Of a stretch of 64,000 bases of DNA, positions 27,554 to 36,942 are shown one piece after another. Below the pieces are notes generated by a model. That model saw only the letters and a list, made by a program, of their open reading frames with translations. It was not told the DNA's origin and did no database searches. A program made the position numbers and the translations under genes. Origin of the DNA: Actinoalloteichus hymeniacidonis (GTDB taxonomy: Bacteria; Actinomycetota; Actinomycetes; Mycobacteriales; Pseudonocardiaceae); NCBI RefSeq assembly GCF_014203365.1, contig NZ_JACHIS010000001.1, forward strand, positions 1,302,001 through 1,366,000. The letters run 5' to 3'. The stretch's first letter is position 1, and every line of letters begins with the position of its first letter.

Positions 27554-28168
27554 CTATTCGACCGGCTGCCGCAGGATGGTGCGCAGTCGCTCGGGGGCGG
27601 TCTTGCGGAAGTCGCTCAGGTAGATCTCGTGGTGTTTGCCGACCATGCGCAGTCCCTCGTCCGGGATGAACCCGGTGTGCAGCCGCTTCAGCAGCTCGGT
27701 CTCCTCGTCGAACGATCCGACATGGAGGGTCTGCACACACCGGCCCTCGGCGAGGGTCTCCAACCGAATCCGGTCCAGCCGATCCGGTGGGTTCTTCGCA
27801 CCCGCCTGCCGCACGGCGGCGGCGAAAGCGTCCTGATCGAGCCAGTCCGGCACCATGAGCAGCAGCGTCCAGTCCCACTGCGACTTGTCCCGCACCGTCG
27901 TGAACGAGTCCATGTCCTCGGCCCACCACAGGCCTTCCAACGGCGGGACGACGTAGTCGCGCCCGAGGTCTCGCTTGCTGGCGAACTTCAGCTTGTAGGC
28001 CACCGGATACAGCGCCTCGATCGAGGCGGCGAAGGCGGGTGAGCTGTTCGGATCGCCGTGGCCGTCGATCATGAGGTACTGCCGCTCGGGCAGTTCCAAC
28101 ACTCGGAATCGGCCACGGACGGCCTGGTAGGAGTCGAGCGTCTTCTTGAAATCGATCTTGTCGGTCAT
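27554..28168 (-). CDS. GyrI-like small-molecule binding domain protein
   Basis: This 204-residue protein belongs to the GyrI-like/SRPBCC-fold group common next to PadR genes in actinobacteria. Visible features include YLMIDGHGDPN, VVPPLEGLWWAEDMD, and the C-terminal VGKHHEIYLSDFRKTAPERLRTILRQP. Its ATG overlaps the PadR stop by one base (TGATG), so it is translationally coupled. It probably binds a small hydrophobic molecule; the link to drug response is inferred from related genes. Confidence 0.8.
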   Translation of the reverse strand: MTDKIDFKKTLDSYQAVRGRFRVLELPERQYLMIDGHGDPNSSPAFAASIEALYPVAYKLKFASKRDLGRDYVVPPLEGLWWAEDMDSFTTVRDKSQWDWTLLLMVPDWLDQDAFAAAVRQAGAKNPPDRLDRIRLETLAEGRCVQTLHVGSFDEETELLKRLHTGFIPDEGLRMVGKHHEIYLSDFRKTAPERLRTILRQPVE

Positions 28169-28686
28169 CACTGCACCTGGGCTCGACTGACGAGCCACGA
28201 CCTTTCCGCCTCCAAGAGGCTCAACGAATACGAGAAGACCTCGCGGGCGGGCAACGGAAGCGGGCCCTGTGCCTGCTCGGCCTGCCGGAGAGCGGCGATG
28301 CGCGCCTCGACCTGATCCAGCCGCGCCCCCAGCGCTCGCCGGTACTCCGCATCCGCCAGCAGCGGCAGATTCGCCACGCCGACCAGGAAGGGCTGCGGGA
28401 CCGGCCGCAGCTGCGCGAGGAGATCGACCGACGTGCGTGCCGCGATCTCGCGGCCCGTGTCGGTGGCGTGGAAGACCCGACGCGACCTCGCCGTGGCGGG
28501 CGTCTCGGGTGCCTCGATGAATCCTCGGCGTTCCAACTTGGTGAGCAGGTAGTAGATCGACGAGAACCCGATGTCCGTCCACTGCCGGATGCCACGCTGC
28601 TCGATGACCTGCTCCAGGTCGTAGCCGTGTGACGGCCGCTCGATGATCAGACCGAGCACGGTCAGCTCGGCGGGAGTCAGTTCCAC
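28168..28686 (-). CDS. PadR-family transcriptional regulator
   Basis: The 172-residue PadR has the N-terminal winged helix MELTPAELTVLGLIIERPSHGYDLEQVIEQRG...FSSIYYLLTKLERRGFIEA and a C-terminal dimerisation helix. The GTG start at 28686 sits at the edge of a 30-bp palindrome that contains a TAGAAT -10-like element six bases before GTG, so the mRNA may be leaderless. This suggests direct autoregulation of the PadR/GyrI operon. Confidence 0.9.
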   Translation of the reverse strand: MELTPAELTVLGLIIERPSHGYDLEQVIEQRGIRQWTDIGFSSIYYLLTKLERRGFIEAPETPATARSRRVFHATDTGREIAARTSVDLLAQLRPVPQPFLVGVANLPLLADAEYRRALGARLDQVEARIAALRQAEQAQGPLPLPAREVFSYSLSLLEAERSWLVSRAQVQ

Positions 28687-28715
28687 GAGGCTATTCTAGC
28701 GCTAGAATAGCCTCG
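28686..28715. promoter_or_regulatory. 30-bp perfect palindrome: PadR operator and promoter
   Basis: The palindrome is perfect over 30 bases; its central 20 are CTATTCTAGCGCTAGAATAG. On the minus strand TAGAAT lies six bases from the GTG of the padR gene, which is right for a leaderless promoter. Binding by PadR would cover the -10 element. Confidence 0.8.
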
Positions 28716-29037
28716 CCTGCAGAGGTCCCCGGGGTACTGCCAATCCCTTCGCCGGGTCTCGGGCCCCGATTCGGTGCTGGCAGGACCGACCGGCTCGCGA
28801 GGGCGCCGCCTATCTCGAGCGGCGCAAGCGCTGAGCCACGGTCGGCGCAGTCCGCCGCGTTCGCGGCGTGGATCATGATCGCGGCGCACCCCCGATCGGC
28901 GAATCGCCGCATCGCTGGAGGTGCCGCCCGAATCCAGCACCGCAACCCGCCTCGACGTCGGTCGATCTTCGAGGACCCCTGCCGCGCATCGCCGGAGGAC
29001 CGTTGCCGACGGTCCTCGTTCACCGAGAAGGAATCCA
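28716..29037. other. 322-base intergenic stretch
   Basis: This separates the padR operator from the DUF418 gene. It should contain the DUF418 promoter; the ribosome-binding site GAGAAGGA precedes ATG 29038. No gene or clear repeat is seen. Confidence 0.5.
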
Positions 29038-30255
29038 ATGACGACTCACGAACATCCGCCGCTACAACCGGGGCGCGCCATCGCGCCGGACCTCGCACGT
29101 GGGCTCATGCTCCTGTTCATCGCCCTGGCCAATGTCCCCTGGTTCCTCTACGGCCCGCCGACCGCACTCACCAGCGCACATCGCGCCACTGCCAGCGGAC
29201 TCGATGCGGTGTGGCAGACCATTGCCATCGTCGCGATCGACGGGCGGAGCTACCCGCTCTTCGCGTTCCTCTTCGGCTACGGCATCTGGCAGTTCTACCT
29301 GCGTCAGGAGAGGTTGGGAGTCGAGGAGAAAACCGCGCGACGCCTTCTCCAACAACGTCATCTCTGGATGATCGGCATCGGAGCGGTGCACGCCGCGCTG
29401 CTCTTCCAGGGCGACGTCGTAGGCGCCTACGGTCTCGTGGGCTTCATCGTGGTCTGGTTGTATCTGCGTCGCGCCAATCGGACGCTTCGAAGATGGATCA
29501 TCGCCCTCGGCTGCATCCTCGCGGTCCTCACGGCATTCATGTGGCTGATCGCCATGCTCCTGACACCCGAGGACGCTGCGTTGGTGGCCGGGTCCGCAAT
29601 GCCGCAATTAGCCGCGGAATCGTCCTACCTCGCCTCGATCGTGGCCCGATTCGAGTTCTGGTTCACCGTCGGGCTCACGCAGGGCATCAGCCCGACGGTG
29701 CCGATCGCCGTTTTCCTGGCGATCATCTGCGCACGCCACCGCGTGCTCGAATCACCCGAGTCGCACCGCCCGCTGTTGGTGCGTACCGCGATCATCGGCA
29801 TCGCCATCGGCTGGGCGGGCGCCGTGCCGTCCGTCCTCGCGCACCACGGAATCTGGAGCGTGCTCGAATGGGCTCCTGCACTGCTCCACCAGATGACCGG
29901 TCTGTTCGCCGGTCTCGGGTATGCGGCGCTCTTCGCCCTTCTCGCCATGCGGTTCTCGTCGAGAAGAAGCCCCGGCCCGCTGGTCACGGGACTGACGGCC
30001 ATCGGGAAGCGGTCCCTGTCCTGCTATCTCCTGCAATCGGCGATCTTCGCGCCGCTGCTGGCAGCCTGGGGCCTCGGGCTCGGCGGCATCCTCGACGAAT
30101 GGCAGGCCGCCCTGGTGGCGGTGGCCGCCTGGGTCGTCTCGATGGTGTTCGCCGTCGCTCTGGAAACCGCCGGTAAGCGCGGCCCGGCGGAATGGCTGCT
30201 GCGCACCCTCGCCTATCGCGGACAGCCTTCCTCGGCGACACCGGTCGTGAACTGA
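29038..30255 (+). CDS. DUF418 domain-containing membrane protein
   Basis: The 405-residue protein has about ten predicted membrane segments. It begins like the YeiB/DUF418 family (APDLARGLMLLFIALANVPWFLYG) with the conserved FAFLFGYGIWQFY, and its C-terminal DUF418 domain contains GLTAIGKRSLSCYLLQSAIFAPLLAAWGLGLG. These proteins resemble acyltransferase-3 membrane enzymes, but the activity is unknown. A terminator-like hairpin follows at 30277. Confidence 0.88.
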   Translation: MTTHEHPPLQPGRAIAPDLARGLMLLFIALANVPWFLYGPPTALTSAHRATASGLDAVWQTIAIVAIDGRSYPLFAFLFGYGIWQFYLRQERLGVEEKTARRLLQQRHLWMIGIGAVHAALLFQGDVVGAYGLVGFIVVWLYLRRANRTLRRWIIALGCILAVLTAFMWLIAMLLTPEDAALVAGSAMPQLAAESSYLASIVARFEFWFTVGLTQGISPTVPIAVFLAIICARHRVLESPESHRPLLVRTAIIGIAIGWAGAVPSVLAHHGIWSVLEWAPALLHQMTGLFAGLGYAALFALLAMRFSSRRSPGPLVTGLTAIGKRSLSCYLLQSAIFAPLLAAWGLGLGGILDEWQAALVAVAAWVVSMVFAVALETAGKRGPAEWLLRTLAYRGQPSSATPVVN

Positions 30256-30276
30256 TCGATTCTCGCAGCTAGCGGT

Positions 30277-30314
30277 GGCTGCCGTCACGGTCGACGACGG
30301 GCGCGACGGCAGCC
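30277..30314. terminator. Hairpin after the DUF418 gene
   Basis: Perfect 10-bp arms GGCTGCCGTC and GACGGCAGCC are separated by 18 bases. It lies before the secreted hydrolase gene. Confidence 0.5.
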
Positions 30315-30424
30315 TGTGAACGTGAACCGGGTCACAGCGACGTTGACCATGCCGTAACGGCCGAGTGTCTCCTGCTCTCAACGCGGTCATCGATCACCAC
30401 CACGACCGTCATGGAGGAGCACTC

Positions 30425-32143
30425 GTGAAGAAGAGAATCATCTTTCCGCTGGCAGGCACGGCCGCCGCCGCTGCGGTTGCCATCACGGCGGCCACGCTCA
30501 TCGCGCCCGCCTCGGCGGACGTGGAGAACGCGGCGGTCGCCACATCGGACAAGCCGGTGACCCACGATCAGAACGACCGCGTCCCGGAAGGCGCATCCTG
30601 GACCCAGCACTACTTCCCGTCCTCGGACGGCTCCGACGTCGAACTGCACGCCGACGTCCTACTCCCGGCGGACCTGCCCGAGGGCGAGCAGGTGCCGGTC
30701 ATCCTGTCCGCAGGCGCGTACTTCGGGCACGCGGGCCAACTGGGGGTCGAGGACTGGGCCCACACCGGACCGTCTGATCGGTTCCACGACTTCATCGAGG
30801 GCACCGACCTGTTCGACGAGGGCTACGCCTTCGTCATGGTCGACACCCGAGGCTTCGGCGGCTCGACGGGCTGCCTGGACACCAGCGGCCCCGGTGACCA
30901 GGCCGACGTCAAGGCGGCGATCGACTGGGCCGCCGAGCAGCCCTGGTCCACCGGCGCCGTGGGCATGTACGGCAAGTCCTGGGACGCCATCACCGGGCTG
31001 CTCGGCAACAACCTGAAGCAGGACAACCTCAAGGCCGTCGTCGCCCAAGAGCCGATCTGGGACCTGCAACGCAACATCCGCTCCAACGGCGTGCCCCGCA
31101 CCACCGTCGTGAACGTCTTCAACACCTACAACGGCATCGCCACGATGCCGCAGATGGAGGATGACGACCCTCGCTACCTGGAGAACGCCAAGTGGGAGGA
31201 GTCCAATCCGGAGTGCATCGTGGAGCAGATGTTCGGATACCAGAACGCCGATCCGGAATCGGAGTACTGGAAGGCCAGGGACTACGCCGCGAACGCCAAG
31301 GGCACCGACACACCGCTGCTGTTCACCCAGGGCTTCCTCGAATGGAACACCGAGCCCGAGGCGATGCAGGAGTTCCTGACCAACCATGAGGGGCCGCAGC
31401 GTGGCTGGCTCGGCCAGTGGGACCACGTGCGGGGCAACGACACCGTCGAGGACGGCAGGCTGGCCATGGGCCGCGAGGGCTGGTTCGACGAGACCATGTC
31501 GTTCTACGACCAGTACCTCAAGGACATCGAGCCGTCGGTCGAATACCCGAACTTCGCCGTGCAGGACAGCAACGGCACCTGGCGCGCCGAGGAGACCTGG
31601 CCCGCCGTCGACAACTCCGCCACCATCGCACTCGAAGGCGGCTCCTACACCGATGACGGCGCTGAGGCCGGTGTGACGGAGGAGAACGCGTTCACCACCT
31701 GGTCCGAGCCGCTCGAACAGGACACCCGCGTGACCGGCACGCCGCGCATCTCCCTCGACGTCGAGGGCCACGGCACCACGCAGATCAAGATGTACGACGT
31801 GGCCCCGGACGGCACCGCCGTCATGTTCGACGAACAGGCCGCCCTGCTCAAAGCCGGTTCGAACAGCTTCGAGCTGAAGTCGACCGACTGGACCATCCCC
31901 GCAGGGCACTCGCTGGCCGTCGAGGTCGGCACCATCCAACCCGGCGGTGACTGGCTCAAGACGCCCTCACACGAGACGATCACCATCCACGGTGCCGAAC
32001 TCGAACTGGCCGTGAACGACCCGGCAGGTGACGACGGCCTTCCCGGCGAACCGGCTCCGTACCTGGAGACCTACCTGGCGGCGTACACCAGCGAACGGCC
32101 GATCGGCACCCCGTCGTTCACCGTTCCGTCTCCGCAGGGCTGA
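30425..32143 (+). CDS. Secreted CocE/NonD family hydrolase (X-Pro dipeptidyl-peptidase S15-like)
   Basis: The 572-residue protein has a Sec signal peptide (MKKRI then AAAAAVAITAATLI, cleavage after ASA near residue 31). The alpha/beta-hydrolase domain carries the nucleophile serine in MYGKSWDAI, and the C-terminal jelly-roll PepX_C domain follows with LEQDTRVTGTPRISLDVEG. Family members hydrolyse acyl esters or X-Pro peptides; the specificity is not clear. GTG at 30425 has GGAGGA upstream. Confidence 0.9.
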   Translation: MKKRIIFPLAGTAAAAAVAITAATLIAPASADVENAAVATSDKPVTHDQNDRVPEGASWTQHYFPSSDGSDVELHADVLLPADLPEGEQVPVILSAGAYFGHAGQLGVEDWAHTGPSDRFHDFIEGTDLFDEGYAFVMVDTRGFGGSTGCLDTSGPGDQADVKAAIDWAAEQPWSTGAVGMYGKSWDAITGLLGNNLKQDNLKAVVAQEPIWDLQRNIRSNGVPRTTVVNVFNTYNGIATMPQMEDDDPRYLENAKWEESNPECIVEQMFGYQNADPESEYWKARDYAANAKGTDTPLLFTQGFLEWNTEPEAMQEFLTNHEGPQRGWLGQWDHVRGNDTVEDGRLAMGREGWFDETMSFYDQYLKDIEPSVEYPNFAVQDSNGTWRAEETWPAVDNSATIALEGGSYTDDGAEAGVTEENAFTTWSEPLEQDTRVTGTPRISLDVEGHGTTQIKMYDVAPDGTAVMFDEQAALLKAGSNSFELKSTDWTIPAGHSLAVEVGTIQPGGDWLKTPSHETITIHGAELELAVNDPAGDDGLPGEPAPYLETYLAAYTSERPIGTPSFTVPSPQG

Positions 32144-32175
32144 TCTCCCCGACTCGGCCGTGCGCCGGACATGCC

Positions 32176-32217
32176 GCAGCCCGGCCCCGCGACTTCATCA
32201 CAGCGGGGTCGGGCTGC
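32176..32217. terminator. Terminator after the secreted hydrolase
   Basis: Fifteen-base arms with one G-T pair (GCAGCCCGGCCCCGC and GCGGGGTCGGGCTGC) are separated by 12 bases, 32 bases after the stop. Confidence 0.75.
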
Positions 32218-32379
32218 GCACTCTTGTTCCCGTCGGCGTCGCCTGCGGGCGACGGTGCACCCGAGGATCGCTTCCAGGCGGTCTGCCTCTTCCCTGCTAC
32301 GACGGGATTCTCGATGGCAGCAGGCTGACAGCCCATTGGCAGCAGCACTCGGCATGCTCCGGCGTGGAGGTGATCGACG

Positions 32380-33015
32380 ATGCTGTTCGTCGAGTTGTTC
32401 GTATCCAAGGGAGCACTCGATCCCGGCCAACTCCGCCGGGTGGCACAGCGGCTCGGCACGATTGACGAGCTGGGGCAAGGCGGGCCCGACGAGGACCGGG
32501 AGGAGGTGGCGCCCCGGTCGGCTGCGGTGTTCGCGTCCATGACCCAGGTCGTGGTGCACGAGCCCGAGACGTGGGTGTCCGAGGAGAAGCCACTCACATT
32601 GCAGGACCCGCCACGCTGCCTGATCCGGGTACATGTGCCTGGCCCGTGGCGTAAGGACCTGAGCGAGAGCGTGATCGGCTATGCCACGCGGATCGTCGCC
32701 GACGAGTTCACGGATGGTGGCCTGCCGTACCGCCAACCGACCGTGCAGGTGCATGTCATCGGGGTCGCCGAGGGGAGCATCGGGATGCTCGGCAAGGTGA
32801 CCACGTCGAACGACATCGTCACGATGCTCAGTGAGCCGTACCGAGAGGACGCCGCCCAGGGGAGGGCATTGACGGATCCGATGTGCGGGGTCCTCGTTCC
32901 GCTGGGCGTGGGCGCCACGACGGTGGAGCTCGACGGCGAGCTGTACGCATTCTGCTGCCGGGGCTGTCGGGCAGGGTTCCTGGCGAAGCAGGGGAGCACT
33001 GCCGCCCAGGGTTGA
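32380..33015 (+). CDS. Tandem tautomerase-like protein with C-terminal YHS metal-binding domain
   Basis: The 211-residue protein reads as two 4-oxalocrotonate-tautomerase-like halves: residues 1-65 (VELFVSKGALDPGQLRRVAQRL and FASMTQVVVHEPETW) and about 80-150 (LIRVHVPGPWRKDLSESVIGYATRIVAD and VQVHVIGVAEG). A YHS-type domain follows: DPMCG with Cys169, then ELYAFCCRGCRAGF with Cys192, 193 and 196, likely binding a metal. The catalytic N-terminal proline of tautomerases is absent (the chain begins ML), so classical tautomerase activity is unlikely. A strong GGAGGTGATC ribosome-binding site supports the start. The domain reading is inference. Confidence 0.6.
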   Translation: MLFVELFVSKGALDPGQLRRVAQRLGTIDELGQGGPDEDREEVAPRSAAVFASMTQVVVHEPETWVSEEKPLTLQDPPRCLIRVHVPGPWRKDLSESVIGYATRIVADEFTDGGLPYRQPTVQVHVIGVAEGSIGMLGKVTTSNDIVTMLSEPYREDAAQGRALTDPMCGVLVPLGVGATTVELDGELYAFCCRGCRAGFLAKQGSTAAQG

Positions 33016-33034
33016 GCCCATCGCATCGGCGGCC

Positions 33035-36010
33035 TCAAATGCTCTGGATCTTCGTGAGCGCGTTCGCGGAGTCCAGGGCACTGCCGCGCTCATACGCGGC
33101 CCGATACGAGCCGAGATCGCGCAGCAGCCGCGCGACATCGGGATTGCCGGAGTTGGGCCCGCCACGCAGTGCGTGGGCGGCGCCGAGAAGCTCTGCCGCG
33201 CTATCCGGGTCTCCCCGCCGGTGATGCAGGTCGGCCATGCCGACCGCGATGTGGGCGAGCATCGGCAGATCGGGCATCACGGCGGCCAGGCCTGCCGCTT
33301 CGGCGAGATTGTGCGCGGCCGAGTCGAGATCACCGGTCGCCACCGCGAGATAACCCGTTCCGGCGGTGTACAGGGCACGCTCGGCCAGATCACCACCGTC
33401 CTCGACAAGACCGAGTTGGCGCTCCGCCTCCGCCAGGTCGCCCTCGAACCGCGCCAGATCGGCGAGCGGAATCCGCGCGAGGGAGACCTGCCGTGCGGAG
33501 GAGGACCGCTCCAGCACGTGCAGGAGTTGCGCACGAGCGCCGTCGGTATCTCCACCGTCGATGCGGACCATCGCCAGCCACACCGGCTGCGCGTCATGGG
33601 TGCCGAGCTCTCGGGTCGCCGTCACGGCCTCGTCCAGCATGGCCAGTCCCTGCGTTGTATCGCCCGCTGTGATCTTGACGCTCGCCCAGGACATCAACGA
33701 CAGCGACAAGCCCCACCGTTCGCCGGACTCACGGAATCCCGCCACGGCAGCGCTGACTCCACGCTCGTCCTGATCGCCCCGGCCCCGCGCGCCATCCAGG
33801 ATCGAGCGGGCCAGCCACAGCATTCCCCGCGTCCACGGGTCGGCATCGGACAGATGCGGCTCCAATACCGCCGACCCGGCGACGAACTCGCCGGTGGCCA
33901 GCGACAGTAAAGCCTGAACGAACGCCGCCGCCGGTGTCGCTGTGTCCGCTGGTCGCCCGACGACCGTCGAGGCGTCCGCGAATTCGCCTGCGAACATGGC
34001 ATTGAGTAGGTATCCGGCGCTCGCGTGCAGCCGGGCGGTCTCGTGCGCAGCCCCCGGCATCCGCAGCACCGTGCCGAGCCGCCGAGTGGATTCGACGTGG
34101 TCGCCGCGAAGCGTCCAGAACCAGCTCAGCACCGCGCCCAGTCGGCAGGCGGTGTCCGCGTCATCGCTGTCACAGGAGAATTTCAGCGCGGCGATGATGT
34201 TGTCGCGTTCGATGGTGAGCCGGGCGAGCCAGGGGAGTTGCCCCGCACCCCGCAGGTGGGGCTCCGCGCGTTCTGCCAGCTCTAGGAAACACTCGGTATG
34301 GGCGGTGCGCGCGGTGTCCAGACGACCGCTCCGGACCAGACATTCCTGGCCGTGTTCCCGGATGCTGTCGAGCATGCGGTATCTGCCGTCGGCGGCTTCG
34401 AGTAACGACTTGTCGACAAGGGAGTGCAGCTCTTCCACGGTGATGCCCACGTGTTCGGCGGCCTCCACCGTGAAGCTCGTCGGGAAGACGGCCGCCTGCT
34501 CGGCCGCCCTCCTCTCGGCGGCGGTGAGCAGGTCCCAGCTCCACGACACCATGGCTCGTAATGTCCGGTGGTGCGGCAAAGCCGTACGGCTGCCTCCCGT
34601 CAACAACCGAAATCGGTCTGTGAGGCGTTCGGCGAGCATCTTCTGAGACATCGACCGCAACCGAGCGGCGGCCAGCTCGATAGCCAAGGGCAGACCGTCC
34701 AACCGGCGGCATATCCGGTCGATGTCGGTGGTCGGTTCGAAGCCCGGTTGCACCGCCCGTGCCCGGTCGATGAACAGCGCCGCAGCTGGGCCGGGTTCGA
34801 GCGGTGCCACCGGACACAGCGCCTCACCGGTGATCCCGAGCGGTTCTCGGCTGGTGGCCAACACCCGCAATCGGGAACAACGACCGAGCAGCTCCTCGGC
34901 AAGTCGCGCCGCCGCCTCGATGACGTGCTCACAACCGTCCAAGACGAGCAGCGTGCCTGCGGCCGAGAGCGCGTCGACCAGACCTGCCATGGTGTCGGCC
35001 GAAGCAGGCAGACCGAGTGCCCGCGCGACCGCGTCCGGCACATCGGCAGACTCGGCCACCGAGCCCAACTCCACCAGCCACGCCGTTCCCGCCACCTCGG
35101 TGGCGGCCACCGAGGCCAGCCGACTCTTGCCCACTCCGCCTGCGCCGACCAAGGTCACCAGCCTGCTGCCGCGCAGCCGATCGCCGAGGAAGTCCAGTTC
35201 CTTCTCTCGACCGACGAAGCTGGTCAACGGGGCGGGCACATTGCCGTGCGCTCGCTCGGGCGCTGCGTCCCGCCGCAGTATCCGCAGATGCAGTTCCCGC
35301 AGTGCGGGCTCAGGGTCGGTCCCTAGCTCGTCGGCGAGGACAGCACGGTAATCCGCATAGGCGGCAAGCGCCTCGGACTGCCTGCCGTCCGCATCGAGCG
35401 TCTCGATCAGCAGCATGCGCAGCCGCTCACGCAACGGATGTGCCGCGATGAGTTGTTCGAGTTCGACCACCACCGATGCCCGATCCGTGTCGAAACCGGC
35501 CGCCTGCGCCTCGATTCGGTCGGCCACCGCACCAAGACGGAGTTCGGCGAGCCGCGCGGCTGTGGCAGCCGCGAAGGGCAGATGCGCCACATCGGCAAGT
35601 GCCTCGCCTCGCCACAGGCCGAGCGCCTGGGCGAGGAAGTCCTGCGCAGCGGCACGGTGGCCCGCACGCAGTGCATGCCGTCCTTCCTGCGCGAGCCGTT
35701 CGAAGCGGATGGCGTCCACCGCCTCGGCCGGGAGATCGAGCCGGTATCCCGCAGGCTCCGTGCGCAGCACCGCAGGCCCTGGCAGCGCCCTTCGTAGCCG
35801 GGACACCAACGAATGAAGCGCGGGTACCGGGTTGCTCGGCACCTCGTCCGGCCACAGCTCCGATGCCAGCGTCCGGAAAGTGACAACGTGACCGGCGTCC
35901 AAAGCGAGCCGCGTCAGCACTGCGCGCAGCCGCATCCCGCCGACCTCGATGATCTGACCGTCGACCACGACCTGCAACGGCCCCAGGACATCGATGCGCA
36001 CACCCGCCAT
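33035..36010 (-). CDS. SARP/BTAD-NB-ARC-TPR transcriptional regulator (AfsR/DnrI-like, large)
   Basis: The 991-residue regulator has an OmpR-like DNA-binding domain (GVRIDVLGPLQVVVDGQIIEVGG...ALDAGHVVTFRTLASELWPDE), a bacterial transcriptional activation domain to about residue 250, an NTPase of the NB-ARC/STAND type with P-loop LVGAGGVGKSRLA and LLVLDGCEHVIEAA, winged-helix and TPR-like helices to the end. ATG at 36010 is chosen because the upstream 45 codons are unlike the family. It is divergent from the frameshifted methyltransferase; a cluster-situated or pleiotropic activator role is possible, but no secondary-metabolite cluster is visible here. Confidence 0.92.
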   Translation of the reverse strand: MAGVRIDVLGPLQVVVDGQIIEVGGMRLRAVLTRLALDAGHVVTFRTLASELWPDEVPSNPVPALHSLVSRLRRALPGPAVLRTEPAGYRLDLPAEAVDAIRFERLAQEGRHALRAGHRAAAQDFLAQALGLWRGEALADVAHLPFAAATAARLAELRLGAVADRIEAQAAGFDTDRASVVVELEQLIAAHPLRERLRMLLIETLDADGRQSEALAAYADYRAVLADELGTDPEPALRELHLRILRRDAAPERAHGNVPAPLTSFVGREKELDFLGDRLRGSRLVTLVGAGGVGKSRLASVAATEVAGTAWLVELGSVAESADVPDAVARALGLPASADTMAGLVDALSAAGTLLVLDGCEHVIEAAARLAEELLGRCSRLRVLATSREPLGITGEALCPVAPLEPGPAAALFIDRARAVQPGFEPTTDIDRICRRLDGLPLAIELAAARLRSMSQKMLAERLTDRFRLLTGGSRTALPHHRTLRAMVSWSWDLLTAAERRAAEQAAVFPTSFTVEAAEHVGITVEELHSLVDKSLLEAADGRYRMLDSIREHGQECLVRSGRLDTARTAHTECFLELAERAEPHLRGAGQLPWLARLTIERDNIIAALKFSCDSDDADTACRLGAVLSWFWTLRGDHVESTRRLGTVLRMPGAAHETARLHASAGYLLNAMFAGEFADASTVVGRPADTATPAAAFVQALLSLATGEFVAGSAVLEPHLSDADPWTRGMLWLARSILDGARGRGDQDERGVSAAVAGFRESGERWGLSLSLMSWASVKITAGDTTQGLAMLDEAVTATRELGTHDAQPVWLAMVRIDGGDTDGARAQLLHVLERSSSARQVSLARIPLADLARFEGDLAEAERQLGLVEDGGDLAERALYTAGTGYLAVATGDLDSAAHNLAEAAGLAAVMPDLPMLAHIAVGMADLHHRRGDPDSAAELLGAAHALRGGPNSGNPDVARLLRDLGSYRAAYERGSALDSANALTKIQSI

Positions 36011-36110
36011 TGTCCAGAACTCGATCCGACGCTGCTGACAGTCGTCTGTGATCGGTCCGACAGGAGTGTCGGGCACCGTCGGGGCATCACCACGTGAGGG
36101 GAGAAGAGAC

Positions 36111-36942
36111 ATGACCTCCATCGTCAATACGGAGCAGTTCGACATCTGGAATGGCGCCGACGGCCGTCATTGGGCCGAACACCATGCGCGCTATGACGCG
36201 ATGGCTGACGGATACGACGACCATCTCTTCGCGGCTGTTGCGCTGGGCGAGCAGGTGCTCGATGTCGGTTGCGGTACCGGACACACCACCCGGCTTGCCG
36301 CACGGAAGGCCCGACGCGGGCAGGTGACCGGCATCGACCTGTCCGCGCCGATGCTGGCCACCGCACGGCGTATCGCGAGCGCCGAAGGAATCATCAATGT
36401 GACCTTCGAACAGGGCGATGCCCAGGTGTACCCGTTCCCTGCCGGTCGATTCGACACCGTCATCAGCCGTGCCGGGGTGATGTTCTTCGCCGACCCCGTA
36501 GCGGCATTCACCAACATCGCCACCGCCATCACACCGGGGGGGCCGATTGGGTCTTCTCTGTCACCGGGATTCGGGCGCTGAGATGAGGACGGTCTTCGAG
36601 GCGGTCGCCGAGCACCTTCCGATGTCCGCTCTCCTCGCACAGGAACCCGGCGTGGCCGACTTCGCCGACCCAGGGCAGGTCCGCAGTGTGCTCACGAGTG
36701 CGGGTTTCGAAGCTGTCACCGCAACCGGATTCGAGACCATGAGCGTGCTCGGCCGTGATCCCGCCGACGCTGGGGATTTTCTGTTCGCCGCGCACTTGCG
36801 GTCGGTCGTCACCGGCGCCGACCCGACTGCCGTGCGACGTGCACACCATGCCGTTCAAGAGGTCCTGCGTTCATACGAGTCGGGAGGCGAAATCCGTATC
36901 CCGGCCCATGGGTGGCTGTATTCCGCCGTGTGGTTGCCCTGA
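36111..36942 (+). pseudogene. Class I SAM methyltransferase interrupted by a frameshift at a G7 tract
   Basis: The first frame, from ATG 36111 (GAGGGGAGAAG upstream), encodes residues with VLDVGCGTGHTTRLA, TGIDLSAPMLATARR and FDTVISRAGVMFFADP and then stops at 36581. The downstream part (PGGRLGLL... to DPGQVRSVLTSAGFEAVTATGFETMSVLGRDPADAGDFL and stop at 36942) is in another frame. Dropping one G from the seven-G run at 36536-36542 joins the two into a typical methyltransferase. It may be a real mutation, a phase-variable tract or a sequencing error. It faces the SARP regulator with about 100 bases between starts. Confidence 0.75.

Noticed and set aside
33173-33910. Plus-strand gene opposite the SARP regulator's C terminus
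   Set aside because: The minus-strand TPR region is coherent; the plus frame is a shadow.
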